From positions 248,001 to 312,000 of the forward strand of contig WTGH01000010.1 of assembly GCA_011523655.1 (NCBI GenBank): a stretch of DNA of 64,000 nucleotides. Reading direction: 5' to 3'. Position 1 is the first letter of the stretch; every line of letters starts with the position of its first letter. A program made the translations under genes and the position numbers. Positions 34,922 to 44,368 of the stretch are shown one piece after another. This DNA comes from Rhodospirillaceae bacterium (GTDB lineage: Bacteria; Pseudomonadota; Alphaproteobacteria; Bin65). The notes beneath the pieces were generated by a model. That model was not told where the DNA came from, ran no database searches, and was given only the letters and a program-made list of their open reading frames with translations.

Positions 34922-34972
34922 TTGCAACACGCCCCGCTCCGGTCGGGCATGCGCCGTGGAACGGAACCGGCG

Positions 34973-36577
34973 TCAGCCCGAATCCTCCAGTATCAGGTCG
35001 CTTGCCTTCTCCGCCATCATGATCGTCGGCGCGTTGGTGTTGCCGGAGGTGATCGACGGCATGGCGGAGGCGTCGACGACGCGCAGGCCGGCCAGGCCGT
35101 GAACCCGGAACCGGGGATCGACCACTGACAGCGGGTCCCTGCCCATGCGGCATGAACTGGTCGGATGGTAGATGGTCTGGGAGATGTTGCGCGCGGCGTC
35201 GAGCAGGTCCTTGTCCGACTGAACCTCCGTGCCCGGCAGATGCTCGCGCAGGACGAATTTCGACAGGGCGCCGGTGCCGATCAGCCTGCGGGTCATCTTG
35301 AGGCCGTCGACGACCGTGCGCCGGTCGAGTTCCGTCGCCAGGTAATTGGGCTGGATCGACGGATATGCGGCCGGGTCCGGCGAGCGGATCGCAATGCGCC
35401 CACGGCTTTCGGGGCGCAGTTGGCAAACCGACATGGTGATCCCGGAGAACGGGTGCATTTTCAGGCCCGGCTTGTCGGCGCTGAGAGGCTGGAAATGGAA
35501 CTGGATATCCGGCGTCGACAACTCCGGCCGCGTCTTGCAGAAAATGCACACTTGGCTGGCGCCCATCGCCATCGGCCCGCGCCGGGTGAGGATGTAGCGC
35601 AAACCGATCGCGGTCCGTCGGATCAGGTTGTTGATCTCGTCGTTCAGCGTCGGGACGTTGACCTCGTACACCGAGCGCACCTGGAGATGGTCCTGCAGGT
35701 TCTCTCCGACGCCCGGCAATTCATGCCGGACCGCGATGCCGAGGTCGCTCAGGAGGGAACCGGGACCGATGCCGGAGAGCTGAAGAAGCTGCGGCGAACC
35801 AATGGCGCCGGCCGAGAGGATCATTTCGCCGCCGCCGCGCACCGCCGCCTGCCGTCGTTCGCCGCTGACGGAGTAGGCGATACCGGTCGCGGTTCGCGGG
35901 CCGGCCTCGTCGAACAGCAGACGCTCCGCCAGTGCGCCGGTGACGACCTCAAGGTTCCTGCGGGAGCGTACCGGCTTGAGATAGGCTGTGGCGGCCGAGC
36001 AGCGCCTGCCGTTGCGCGCCGTGAGCTGGAAATAGCCGGCGCCCTCCTGCCGGCCTCCGTTGAAATCGTCGTTGCGCGGAATGCCGAGTTCTTCCGCCGC
36101 GGCAATCAGGGCTTCGCAGACGTCGCGCCGGGCGCGCATGTCCGAGACGGCAAGCGGCCCGCCGATCCCGTGAAACGGGTCGGCGCCGCGCTCCTGATCC
36201 TCGGCGCGGCGGAAATATGGCAGGACTTCGTCGTATGACCATCCCTCGTTACCGAGTTGGCGCCAATAGTCGTAGTCTTCCCTTTGTCCGCGGACATACA
36301 ACAGGCCGTTGATGGCGCTGGAGCCGCCCAGCACCTTTCCGCGGGGCCAGTCCAGGGTGCGCCCGTTCAGGCCGGGATCGGAGTCGGTCCGGTAGCACCA
36401 GTCGGTGCTTGGGTTGTGCATGGTCTTGAAATAGCCGACCGGCACATGGATCCAGGGGTTGCGGTCCTCGCCGCCGGCCTCGAGCAGCAGCACGTTTTTC
36501 GAAGGGTCGGCAGACAGGCGGTTGGCGAGCACGCAGCCGGCCGAACCGGCGCCAACAATGACATAGTCATAGCCCAT
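34973..36577 (-). CDS. GMC-family FAD-dependent alcohol/choline dehydrogenase
   Basis: Flavoprotein oxidoreductase of 534 residues. The FAD dinucleotide motif is VGAGSAGCVLANRL, followed by LDWPRGKVLGGSSAINGLLYVRG (shortened here) and GAGYFQ. The catalytic histidine is in YHPTSSCRMG and the C-terminal asparagine in SGNTNAPTIMMAEKA. ATG 36577 is preferred to an upstream in-frame ATG because the protein should begin MGYDYVIVGAG. The family includes choline and long-chain alcohol dehydrogenases. It is divergent from the TRAP operon and may act on the imported compound. Confidence 0.92.
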   Translation of the reverse strand: MGYDYVIVGAGSAGCVLANRLSADPSKNVLLLEAGGEDRNPWIHVPVGYFKTMHNPSTDWCYRTDSDPGLNGRTLDWPRGKVLGGSSAINGLLYVRGQREDYDYWRQLGNEGWSYDEVLPYFRRAEDQERGADPFHGIGGPLAVSDMRARRDVCEALIAAAEELGIPRNDDFNGGRQEGAGYFQLTARNGRRCSAATAYLKPVRSRRNLEVVTGALAERLLFDEAGPRTATGIAYSVSGERRQAAVRGGGEMILSAGAIGSPQLLQLSGIGPGSLLSDLGIAVRHELPGVGENLQDHLQVRSVYEVNVPTLNDEINNLIRRTAIGLRYILTRRGPMAMGASQVCIFCKTRPELSTPDIQFHFQPLSADKPGLKMHPFSGITMSVCQLRPESRGRIAIRSPDPAAYPSIQPNYLATELDRRTVVDGLKMTRRLIGTGALSKFVLREHLPGTEVQSDKDLLDAARNISQTIYHPTSSCRMGRDPLSVVDPRFRVHGLAGLRVVDASAMPSITSGNTNAPTIMMAEKASDLILEDSG

Positions 36578-36678
36578 GCCTGCAAACCTGCCCGCTGCGA
36601 TCAAAAAATAGCGTTCATAGCCACTCAACGCTTGCAGAAGCGACAATATCTGCCATTATTGAGATTGTCAGTCTCAAA

Positions 36679-36699
36679 CTTTGACATTTTTGTCGAAAG
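36679..36699. promoter_or_regulatory. Palindromic operator candidate upstream of the TRAP operon
   Basis: The sequence CTTTGACA-TTTTT-GTCGAAAG region is an imperfect palindrome: GACA and TGTC mirror around TTTT, and CTTT/GAAAG extend it. A second small repeat, GAGATT-GTC-AGTCTC, lies at 36661-36675. They sit 45-85 bp before the TRAP binding-protein ATG and could bind the IclR regulator encoded at the end of that operon. TTGACA at 36681-36686 lies inside the palindrome, but a -10 at standard spacing is not evident. Confidence 0.35.
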
Positions 36700-36744
36700 G
36701 TTGGGTGTGGCGGCTCCTAACCGATGCATCAGGAGGAAGCATCC

Positions 36745-37980
36745 ATGCAATCGATCCCGGAAAAACTGAAGAACGTTTCACGGCGCGACATGCTGCGGAT
36801 ATCGGGGCAGTTCGGCCTGTCGTCGACGTTGATCGCGGTTGCCGGGCTGACCGGCGCGATCACGGCGCCGCAGCTCGCCGAGGCGGCGAACTCCACCTAC
36901 AAGAAGCGCTTCAAGAAGAAGGCGCGGTTCAAGCTGAAATTCGGCGCGGCCGGCTTCAACGAACGCAATCTGCTGATCGAACGGGCCGGGTGCCTGCAAT
37001 TCGTCAACGATCTGGAAGAGCGGACCGACGGAGAAATCCAGATCGAATTCATCGGCTCCAACCAGATTTGCGGCCAGCTGAATTGCGTGACCAAGACGCA
37101 GCAGGGCATCGTCGATATCTACGCCGCGTCGACGCAGAACTCGGCCGGCGGCGCGCCCTACCTGAACGTGCTGGACTATGCCTACATGTTCCCGTCCCGC
37201 GCGGCCCAGTATCACTTCCTGTACTCGCCCAAGAGCATGAAGATCCTGCGCGAGCCCATGCGCAAGCGGCATGGCATAGAATTCCTGTTCTCCCATGCGG
37301 AACTGCGCGGCATCATGCTCGGCCTGAAGTGGAAGGACAAACCGACCGTCAAGAGCGTGAAGGAACTGGCCGGCACGAAGAACCGCGTGACGGGCACGCA
37401 GCTGGGCCGGATCGCGATGAAGCTGATGAACCTGAATCCGACGCCGATCGCCTGGGCGGAAACCCTGGACGGCCTGAAACAGGGCCTGGTCGACGGCGCC
37501 GAGACCTGGCCCTCCGCCGTGGCTTACGCCAACATGTCGCCGGTGGTCTCGCAGTGCGTCAATCTCGAGTTCTTCTGCGGCACCGAACATACGGCGATGA
37601 GCAGCAAGACGTTCGACAAGCTGGGCGGCGAGCTGCAGGACGCCGTGATGGAATCGTCCTTTCTGACCCAGGTCCATGTCCAGGCGGCCAACGAGGTCTC
37701 CCTGGTCAACACGGTCGGCTTCTCCAATCCGCAGTTGCCCAACACGCTGTTCGCCAACCACAACGTCCGCGTTGCCTGGATGAGCGCAGCGGCCCGGCGC
37801 GAGGCGGAGGAAATGTGTTCGCCGGAATTCCAGCCCAAGCACTGGGAACGGTGGCGCGAGAGGCTGAACGGCTGGTCCGGCGGCCTCGACACCTACAAGT
37901 ATATCTACGACGTCGCACGCGAGATTCCGGCCGACACGCTGGCCGAGAATGTCGAGCCGCGGCGCTGGTGGAAGGGCTAG
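36745..37980 (+). CDS. TRAP transporter substrate-binding protein, DctP family
   Basis: Periplasmic binding protein (411 residues). ATG 36745 follows AGGAGG. The N-terminus has a twin-arginine-like pattern (NVSRRDMLRISG) and a hydrophobic stretch up to QLAEAANS, so export by the Tat route is plausible. The mature part has the DctP signature VDGAETWPSAVAYANMS and FNERNLLIERAG. It is more cysteine-rich than usual. Its operon includes the small and large permeases and an IclR regulator. The ligand is likely an organic acid; a keto acid is possible. Confidence 0.9.
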   Translation: MQSIPEKLKNVSRRDMLRISGQFGLSSTLIAVAGLTGAITAPQLAEAANSTYKKRFKKKARFKLKFGAAGFNERNLLIERAGCLQFVNDLEERTDGEIQIEFIGSNQICGQLNCVTKTQQGIVDIYAASTQNSAGGAPYLNVLDYAYMFPSRAAQYHFLYSPKSMKILREPMRKRHGIEFLFSHAELRGIMLGLKWKDKPTVKSVKELAGTKNRVTGTQLGRIAMKLMNLNPTPIAWAETLDGLKQGLVDGAETWPSAVAYANMSPVVSQCVNLEFFCGTEHTAMSSKTFDKLGGELQDAVMESSFLTQVHVQAANEVSLVNTVGFSNPQLPNTLFANHNVRVAWMSAAARREAEEMCSPEFQPKHWERWRERLNGWSGGLDTYKYIYDVAREIPADTLAENVEPRRWWKG

Positions 37981-38016
37981 GCACCAGCCGGTCCCAAGGC
38001 ATGCACTAGAGGCAAA

Positions 38017-38057
38017 GTGGCGGGCTCCGCTTCCATTCCGGAGCCCGTCACCTTTTT
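38017..38057 (+). terminator. Intercistronic hairpin with T-rich tail after the TRAP binding-protein gene
   Basis: A 13-bp stem (GTGGCGGGCTCCG at 38017-38029 with CGGAGCCCGTCAC at 38039-38051, one G-U pair) encloses a 9-nt loop and is followed by CCTTTTTCTG. It looks like an intrinsic terminator or mRNA 3'-end stabiliser, and would give the binding protein more transcript than the permeases downstream. Confidence 0.7.
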
Positions 38058-38175
38058 CTGTTCTGCCGCCCCGCCGGTGCGGTAGCGGTGGACAGGCGCG
38101 CGGGTAATCGGCTAGATCGGCGTGGCGCAGCGAAACGCCGGCAGCGTCTGCGGCCGGCGGAAACGGGGAGCGGCA

Positions 38176-38694
38176 ATGCGGCTACTGCGTTGGATCGACG
38201 CCCGGATCGAACGGTTCATTATCCTGGTCGCGTATGTCTTCATGGCCGGGATCATCTTTGTCGAAGTGATCCGGCGGTTCCTGCTGAGCGAGCAGGTTGC
38301 CTGGTCTTCGACCATCCCGATCTACCTGTTTCTCTGGGTCGTCTGGATCGCCTGCGCCTACAATGTGCGCATCCGGGCGCATCTCAGCTTCGATGAAATC
38401 CGCTCCCGGTTCTCCCAGCGCGGGCAACTGCTGTGCCTGCTGCTGGACGCTGTCCTCTGGATCGTCTTTTCCGTCATCGTCATCTACTACACGGCGAAGC
38501 AGGTCATGCTTTCCAGGGATAATTTCGCCATCGTCCAGGGCACCGACGAAGTCATGCAGTGGTGGTTCTACATTGTGACGCCGCTTGCGTTCGCCCTGTT
38601 GATCGTGCGGGTTCTGCAAAACGTGGCGAAGGATATTTCCGATTATCGCAACGGCCGGCCGCTGAAAATTCAGACCGGCATGCTCGGCGACTAG
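38176..38694 (+). CDS. dctQ: TRAP transporter small permease, DctQ family
   Basis: A 172-residue membrane protein with four hydrophobic helices: FIILVAYVFMAGIIFVEVI, TIPIYLFLWVVWIACAY, LDAVLWIVFSVIVIYYTA and WFYIVTPLAFALLIVRVL. These match the DctQ four-helix bundle. ATG 38176 has GGGGAG five bases upstream. It ends 9 bases before the large permease and shares its transcript. Confidence 0.92.
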   Translation: MRLLRWIDARIERFIILVAYVFMAGIIFVEVIRRFLLSEQVAWSSTIPIYLFLWVVWIACAYNVRIRAHLSFDEIRSRFSQRGQLLCLLLDAVLWIVFSVIVIYYTAKQVMLSRDNFAIVQGTDEVMQWWFYIVTPLAFALLIVRVLQNVAKDISDYRNGRPLKIQTGMLGD

Positions 38695-38703
38695 GAGGCG
38701 GGC

Positions 38704-40170
38704 ATGCAGACGTTCTGGATCCTGCTGATTTCCGGCGCCGTTACGGTCTTTTTCGCCGTCGGCGTACCGATTTTCCTCGTCATCGGCTTCTGGGTCATCG
38801 GGGTCAGCCTGGTAATCGACTTCACCCTCGCCAATCTCGGCGTAACGCTGTTCGAGGGGCTCAATTTCTTCGGTCTGCTGGCGCTGCCGCTCTTTATCCT
38901 GACGGGCGACCTGATCAAGGGCGCCGGCATTGCCAAGCGGCTTTCCGAGTTCGCCTATTCCATGCTCGGCTGGCTGCGCGGCGGCCTCGGCATGGCGTCG
39001 CTCGGGGCGTGCGGCCTGTTCGCGGCAATTTCGGGATCGAACTCGGCGACCACCGCCACCATCGGTTCGATCATGCATCCGGAGATGACCAAGGGCGGTT
39101 ACGACCGGAATTTCGCCGCCTCCACGATCGCCGCCGGCGGCACGGTCGGCATCATCATCCCGCCCTCGATCATCTTCATCGTCTACGGCTTCCTGATGAA
39201 CCTGTCGATTTCCGACCTGTTCATCGGCGGATTGCTGCCCGGCATCCTGATGATCGTCGCCATGCAGTTCGTCTGCTGGCTGATCTGCCAGTTGAACGGC
39301 TGGGGGCATCTGATCTCGATCGAGATCCGCCGCATCGTGAAGACGGCGATCGGCGCGTGGATAGGCTTCGGCGCGATCGTCCTGGTCATCTGGGGCATCT
39401 ATTCCGGGAAATTCTCGCCGACCGAAGCGGCGGGCGTGACCGCGGGCTTCTGCATGATCGTCGGCCTGATCTTCTTCCCGATCTACCGCTACGTTCATCG
39501 CGGCAAAACGGCCGATGCGGATTGGATCCAACAGGAGGAGGAGGAAGTAGCGGCGCTCTCGGCGGCCGACCGGGCCGGCCGGGGCAATCCGGTCGCCGAG
39601 CAGTATTCCGAAAATACTGGTTATCTCGAGCGGTTCGTCATCCCGGGTTTTTCGTACCGGGAACTGCCCGACCTGATCATGCGGTCCGGCCAGATAACCG
39701 GCGTCCTCGCGCCGTTGATCGCGATTTCCGTCGTGATGCAGCAGATCTTGACCCTGCTGGGGGCCAAGGATTTCTTCACCGATTTCGTCGGCGGGATGGG
39801 CGGCTACTACGCCGTGCTGTTCGTTTGCATGGCGATCGTGCTGCTGGCCGGGACCATTCTCGAGAGCCTGCCGAACACGATCATTTTCGCTCCGATTCTG
39901 GCGCCGATCGCCGCCCAGTTCGGCGTCGATCCGATCCACTTCGCCGTCGTGTTCCTGATCGGCGATGCCATCGGGTTCATCACGCCGCCCTACGGGCTCA
40001 ATCTGTATGTCGCCAGCAGCATCACCAATATCCCGTACTTCCGATTGTTGTATTACACCATGCCTTATTTCATCGCCCTGTCGGTCGTGTGGCTGGTGGT
40101 TGCTCTTGTGCCCGACATTTCCACCATATTGCTCGTGCATGAGGGGGCGGGCACGTTCCAGCATAACTGA
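38704..40170 (+). CDS. dctM: TRAP transporter large permease, DctM family
   Basis: Multispan permease of 488 residues with repeats of hydrophobic helices and the DctM signature GGTVGIIIPPSIIFIVYG. A hydrophilic acidic insertion lies around residues 272-310 (EEEEEVAALSAADRAG), longer than in typical DctM proteins. The second signature, GDAIGFITPPYGLNLYVAS, is in the C-terminal half. AGGAGG precedes ATG 38704. The IclR gene starts immediately after its stop. Confidence 0.93.
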   Translation: MQTFWILLISGAVTVFFAVGVPIFLVIGFWVIGVSLVIDFTLANLGVTLFEGLNFFGLLALPLFILTGDLIKGAGIAKRLSEFAYSMLGWLRGGLGMASLGACGLFAAISGSNSATTATIGSIMHPEMTKGGYDRNFAASTIAAGGTVGIIIPPSIIFIVYGFLMNLSISDLFIGGLLPGILMIVAMQFVCWLICQLNGWGHLISIEIRRIVKTAIGAWIGFGAIVLVIWGIYSGKFSPTEAAGVTAGFCMIVGLIFFPIYRYVHRGKTADADWIQQEEEEVAALSAADRAGRGNPVAEQYSENTGYLERFVIPGFSYRELPDLIMRSGQITGVLAPLIAISVVMQQILTLLGAKDFFTDFVGGMGGYYAVLFVCMAIVLLAGTILESLPNTIIFAPILAPIAAQFGVDPIHFAVVFLIGDAIGFITPPYGLNLYVASSITNIPYFRLLYYTMPYFIALSVVWLVVALVPDISTILLVHEGAGTFQHN

Positions 40171-40983
40171 TTGTCGGCCGGACGTTTGTTGAATCCCGGG
40201 TCACCGCTGCAGCAAGACCGCCTCCCGGCAGGAATTCGTACCCTGGCGGTCATTGAGGCGCTGCTCGATGCCGGCGTCCCGCTTACGCCGACGGCGATCA
40301 ACGACCGCCTCAATCTACCGAAAGCAACCATCCACCGGATATGCCAGCAGCTGCTGGAAGCCGGATGGCTGGTCCGGGACATGGACGGCAAACGGGTGCT
40401 GCCGGGCCGGCGCCTCGCTGCGTTTACCGGCCGCCTCGGCGTGTTCTCCCGATACCTGCAGGCCCGGATCGCCATCCTTCGGCGCCTCTCGGAGACCATC
40501 GGAGAGACCTGCAACATCACAATTCCCGACAGGGAGGGCATGTTCTATCTGGACCGGGTCGAGACGCGCTGGCCGCTGCGCATCCAGTTGCCGGTGGGGG
40601 CTACGGTGCCGTTCCACGGTTCGGCCAGCGGCAAGCTCTACCTGAGCACGCTGCGGAGAGCGCAGCGCCGTCGTCTGGTTCATTCACTGAGGCTGGAGCC
40701 GCTCGCGGTCAACACCATAACCGATCCGGAAATGTTGCTGACCGCGCTTGAGCGGATACGGAAAAACGGAGTGGGAACGGACAATGAAGAACTCGTGCAA
40801 GGTATGGTCGCGGTAGCCGTGCCGATCGAAGACGAAAAGGGCCGCCTGGTCGCAACTCTGGCGGTGCACGGCCCGATGCACCGCATGTCGTTGGATGACG
40901 CCAGGCGGCATGTGCCGATGCTGCGCGATGCCGCCGCCGAACTCCGCGCCGTGCTCCTGGAAGGCAGACTCGACGTCTGCTAA
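40171..40983 (+). CDS. IclR family transcriptional regulator
   Basis: Repressor or activator (270 residues). N-terminal winged helix has LTPTAINDRLNLPKATIHRICQQLLEAG; the C-terminal effector-binding domain has VPFHGSASGKLYLSTL, GVGTDNEELVQGMVAVAVPI. The first codon TTG at 40171 abuts the DctM TGA; in-frame TTGs at 40186 and 40189 are also possible, and none has a strong ribosome site. As last gene of the TRAP operon it likely controls it. Its stop overlaps the convergent tctA stop (shared CTAA). Confidence 0.9.
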   Translation: MSAGRLLNPGSPLQQDRLPAGIRTLAVIEALLDAGVPLTPTAINDRLNLPKATIHRICQQLLEAGWLVRDMDGKRVLPGRRLAAFTGRLGVFSRYLQARIAILRRLSETIGETCNITIPDREGMFYLDRVETRWPLRIQLPVGATVPFHGSASGKLYLSTLRRAQRRRLVHSLRLEPLAVNTITDPEMLLTALERIRKNGVGTDNEELVQGMVAVAVPIEDEKGRLVATLAVHGPMHRMSLDDARRHVPMLRDAAAELRAVLLEGRLDVC

Positions 40984-42476
40984 CTGCCCTCGCCCAACGG
41001 CAGGCCGTTCCTGCCCTTCGTGCGCTGCCAGACGATCAGGACGAGCGTCAAAACGGTGAGGCCCCAGAAGAACCAGGTGATCCAGCCCTGGAAGAAGATC
41101 GTCCAGTCGCCGTCGCCGAGGCGCAGCGAGCGGCGGAAATTGTCCTCGAGCAACGGCCCCAGAATGAAGGCGATCAGGAACGGCGCGGCCGGGATGCCGA
41201 GGCGCAGCATCCCGAAGCCGACGATCCCCATGACGAACATCACGAGCACGTCGAAGATCGTGTTGTTGATCGCGTAGGCGCCGAACACGCACAGCACCAG
41301 CACGACCGGAAACAGGATGCGCTGCGGGATGTCGGCGATCCGCGCAATCGAGCGGATCGAGAGCTTGCCGACGATGAACAGATAGGCCGAACTCAGCATG
41401 ATGCCGATGAAGAGCGCGTAGATCAGCGTGATGTTCTGCTGGAACATCAGCGGCCCCGGCCGCAGGTCGTGGATCATGAAGGCGCCCAGGATGATCGCGG
41501 TGATGATGTCGCCCGGCACGCCCAGTGCGAGCAGCGGGATCAGGGTCGCGCCGGCGACGCCGTTGTTGCCGGCCTCGGCCGCGGCGACGCCTTCCAGCTC
41601 GCCCTTGCCGAAATTGCCCTGGTTCTTCGAGGTGCGCCGGGCCTCGCTGTAGGACAGGAAGGCCGCCGGCGCGCCGCCGATTCCGGGAATCACGCCCAGA
41701 ATCACGCCGATTGCCGAGCCGCGCAGGATGGACTTGAGCGCCCGGCGATAGTCGAGCAGCGAGGCGCCCTTGCCGGCAAGCGCGGAGAGTTTCTGCGCGG
41801 TTTCCGTCTTTGAGTAAAAGTTCAGCACCTCGGGAATCGCGAACAGCCCGATCAGCACCGGGATGAAGTTCAGCCCGCCCATCAGGTCGAAGTTGCCGAA
41901 GTTGAAGCGCGGCGTTCCGAAAATCGCGTCCAGGCCGACGATTGCGAGCGCCAGGCCCAGCCCGGCGGCGCCCAGGCCTTTCAGCAGGTCGTCGCCGCTT
42001 ACGCTGGCGATGATCGTCAGCGAGAACACGATGAGCGTGAAGAATTCCGGCGAGCCGAAGCTGAGCGCGAAGCTGGCAAGGATGCCGGCGAAGAAGATGA
42101 GAGACAGGTTGGAAATGAAATCGGCGGTGCAGGAGGCGTAGAGCGCCATGTCCAGCGCACGCCGCGCCTCGCCCTTGCGCGCCAGGGGATAGCCGTCGAG
42201 CCCGGTGCAGGACGCCGCCGGCGTGCCCGGCGCGTTGATCAGGATGGCGGTGATCGAGCCGCCGTAGAGCCCGCCCTTGTAGACGCCGAGCAGCAGCAGG
42301 ATGCCGGTGATCGGCTGCATGGTGAAGGTGAAGGGCAGCGCGAGCGCCACGCCCATCGGCGTCGTCATGCCGGGAATCGCGCCGATCACCGTGCCGATCA
42401 TGACGCCGGCGAACAGCGCCACGACATTGTCGACCTGGGCGAACATGGCGAAGGAGGCGGCGAGGGTCTCCCACAT
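40980..42476 (-). CDS. tctA: Tripartite tricarboxylate transporter, large permease TctA
   Basis: A 498-residue membrane protein with about twelve hydrophobic helices. The TctA family motif AIPGMTTPMGVALALPFT lies near residue 33, with GGSITAILINAPGTPAA near 72, and the repeat GVIPGIGGAPAAFLSY in the second half. ATG 42476 follows four bases after the TctB stop. Transports di- or tricarboxylates with a periplasmic TctC-type partner, here the divergently encoded protein at 44369. The operon is ROK regulator, tctB, tctA. Confidence 0.95.
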   Translation of the reverse strand: MWETLAASFAMFAQVDNVVALFAGVMIGTVIGAIPGMTTPMGVALALPFTFTMQPITGILLLLGVYKGGLYGGSITAILINAPGTPAASCTGLDGYPLARKGEARRALDMALYASCTADFISNLSLIFFAGILASFALSFGSPEFFTLIVFSLTIIASVSGDDLLKGLGAAGLGLALAIVGLDAIFGTPRFNFGNFDLMGGLNFIPVLIGLFAIPEVLNFYSKTETAQKLSALAGKGASLLDYRRALKSILRGSAIGVILGVIPGIGGAPAAFLSYSEARRTSKNQGNFGKGELEGVAAAEAGNNGVAGATLIPLLALGVPGDIITAIILGAFMIHDLRPGPLMFQQNITLIYALFIGIMLSSAYLFIVGKLSIRSIARIADIPQRILFPVVLVLCVFGAYAINNTIFDVLVMFVMGIVGFGMLRLGIPAAPFLIAFILGPLLEDNFRRSLRLGDGDWTIFFQGWITWFFWGLTVLTLVLIVWQRTKGRNGLPLGEGS

Positions 42477-42480
42477 GGCG

Positions 42481-42993
42481 TCAGATCCGCTGCAGCAGGA
42501 AATCGAGCACGCCGCCGGGAATCGGCCGCTGCGCCGCCTTGACGAAGAACAGGTGCAGCGCCAGCGGCAGCAGGAGCGCGACCGGCGCGACGATCAGCGG
42601 CCGGCGCTCGCCCGCCAGCAGCATCAGGGCGACCAGCCCGAGCGTCGTGGTCAGGACGAAGCCGAGGAATTCCAGAGTCAGGTAAATCGTCAGGAGCAGG
42701 GCCATCACGATGAACGGCCGCCCGGCTATCCAGGCGGGCCGGCCGGCCGGCGGCGCTGCGTCGCCCGCTATCGTATCCCCGGTCCGGGAAGCGGCCACCA
42801 GCTCGTAGACCAGGAGCAGCGCGCCGATGACGGCAATGCCGCTACAGACGATGTAGGGCCAGAATGAGGGCGAGAGCGCGCGGTATTTGACCGAAGGCGG
42901 CTGGACGATGCCGTAGGGAATAAGCACGGCAATCGCGAGGACGCCGAAACCGACGAAGCACAGCCCGGCAACGATGTTTCGGTTGAGCTTCAT
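42481..42993 (-). CDS. tctB: Tripartite tricarboxylate transporter, small permease TctB
   Basis: A 170-residue protein with four hydrophobic helices: VAGLCFVGFGVLAIAVLIPYG, FWPYIVCSGIAVIGALLLVY, FIVMALLLTIYLTLEFLGFV and LVALMLLAGERRPLI followed by a hydrophobic end. Size, topology and position next to tctA identify it. It begins three bases after the ROK stop, so all three genes are co-translated. Confidence 0.9.
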   Translation of the reverse strand: MKLNRNIVAGLCFVGFGVLAIAVLIPYGIVQPPSVKYRALSPSFWPYIVCSGIAVIGALLLVYELVAASRTGDTIAGDAAPPAGRPAWIAGRPFIVMALLLTIYLTLEFLGFVLTTTLGLVALMLLAGERRPLIVAPVALLLPLALHLFFVKAAQRPIPGGVLDFLLQRI

Positions 42994-42996
42994 CGT

Positions 42997-44199
42997 TCAG
43001 GCCGCTGCCGGGGCGGCGTCGGCCGCGCGCTCCGGCGCGAGCCGGCCAAGGTCGAATCGCTCGTGGAACAGGTGCCGGTCGAGCGCCAGCCAGACCGCCG
43101 AGTGGGCCGTGGTCAGCGCGCTGACCCGGGTATCGAAGGTGCGGCCGGGCAGGACGGCGTCGGCTGCGATGCGCCGGACGCCGGCGACATAGTCCGGATG
43201 GCGCCCCACCTGGCCGGCCAGCAGGACGGCCTGGGGCTTCAGGACCGTCGCGAGCAGCCGCAAGGCCTTACCGAGTTCCGCGCCGCACATCTCGATAACG
43301 CTCCGGGCATCGGCCGGCAGATTCCGGCCCGGCTCGGCGATGCCGCGAAGCCGCTGTCCGTCGTCCTCGGGTCCGGCGCTCTTCGTCAGGCCCATGCTGT
43401 CCAGCCGGCGCAGGATGGCGAGGCCGGATGCCGTATCGTCCAGCGTCGCACCGGCTGACGGAAATCCGGCCAGTTGCCCGGCTTCGTTGGCCGCACCGCG
43501 CACCAGCGCGCCATCGAGCATCAGCGCGGAGCCGAGCCGCAGCCCGACATTGACCAGCAGGACATCGCGCAGGCCGGCGGCGCAGCCCTGCCGGGCTTCG
43601 GCCTGCAACAGCGCCGCGGCCCGGCCCTCGGCGACGAAGGGCACCCCGGTCAGGCGGGCGAGGATGCCGGCAGCGTCGACCGTGCGCCAGCCTAGGGGGC
43701 CGCCGCTGCGCAACCCGCCCGTCGCCGGATCGACCCGGCCGGCGATCAGCGCCGCACCGCCGAGAATGCGCGTCGGGTCCCTGCCCGACTCTGCAATCAA
43801 CTCGACCGCCGCCTGCGCCAGCGCCGCCAAAGCCGGCTCCGGCCGGTCGAGCGGCACGTCGCTGCAGTCCCGCCGCGCCACGACGTCCCCGCGGCAGGTC
43901 GCAAGCACGACCTCCTTCTGGTTCAGCGTGATCGCCATGCCCAGCACGAAAGCGCCGTCATCGGCGAATCCGAGGCGGACCCGCGGCCGGCCCGCCTGCC
44001 GCCGCTTGCCGGTCGCCGGGTATTCGGTGAGCAGGCGCGCCTCGACGAGTTCCCGCACGATGCGGGAGACGGCGGCGTTCGTCAGCCTCACGGTCTCGGC
44101 GATGACGGTGCGCGATACAGCGCCGTGCTCGGCAATGGCGCGCAGCACGAGATGCCGGTTCTGGCGTCGCAAATCGGCGATGGAAGCCGAGGAAGCCAA
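42997..44199 (-). CDS. ROK family transcriptional regulator
   Basis: A 400-residue ROK protein with an N-terminal winged helix (VSRTVIAETVRLTNAAVSRIVRELVEARLL) shortened here, and a sugar-kinase-like fold (GMAITLNQKEVVLATC, LVNVGLRLGSALMLDGALVRGAANEAGQLAG in parts). The zinc-binding cysteine cluster of ROK kinases is absent and the kinase NExGH pattern is reduced to NEAGQ, so it is a regulator rather than a kinase. An in-frame stop lies 12 bases upstream, so the TTG at 44199 is the best available start. It heads the tctB-tctA operon, divergent from the tctC-like gene. Confidence 0.88.
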   Translation of the reverse strand: MASSASIADLRRQNRHLVLRAIAEHGAVSRTVIAETVRLTNAAVSRIVRELVEARLLTEYPATGKRRQAGRPRVRLGFADDGAFVLGMAITLNQKEVVLATCRGDVVARRDCSDVPLDRPEPALAALAQAAVELIAESGRDPTRILGGAALIAGRVDPATGGLRSGGPLGWRTVDAAGILARLTGVPFVAEGRAAALLQAEARQGCAAGLRDVLLVNVGLRLGSALMLDGALVRGAANEAGQLAGFPSAGATLDDTASGLAILRRLDSMGLTKSAGPEDDGQRLRGIAEPGRNLPADARSVIEMCGAELGKALRLLATVLKPQAVLLAGQVGRHPDYVAGVRRIAADAVLPGRTFDTRVSALTTAHSAVWLALDRHLFHERFDLGRLAPERAADAAPAAA

Positions 44200-44368
44200 A
44201 GGTCGGGCCTATTTTTTAACGTCGGTAAATATTTCTTGATTTGAAAAACCGGTTCTGTCAACCTGTTCCTGTATCGCGCGTGCTGCACCGGCCGAAGGAC
44301 ACCGGAGCAGGCGCACATCTGTGCTGTTTTCCGCGTCACAGACGGGAAAATTCCAGGGAGGAACCGAC
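44200..44368. promoter_or_regulatory. Divergent control region between ROK and tctC-like genes
   Basis: The 169-bp gap is AT-rich near the ROK start (ATTTTTTAACGTCGGTAAAT, 44211-44230) and GC-rich near the tctC gene. It must hold both promoters. I see no clear -35/-10 pair. AGGGAGGA at 44355-44362 is the tctC ribosome site. Confidence 0.3.
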
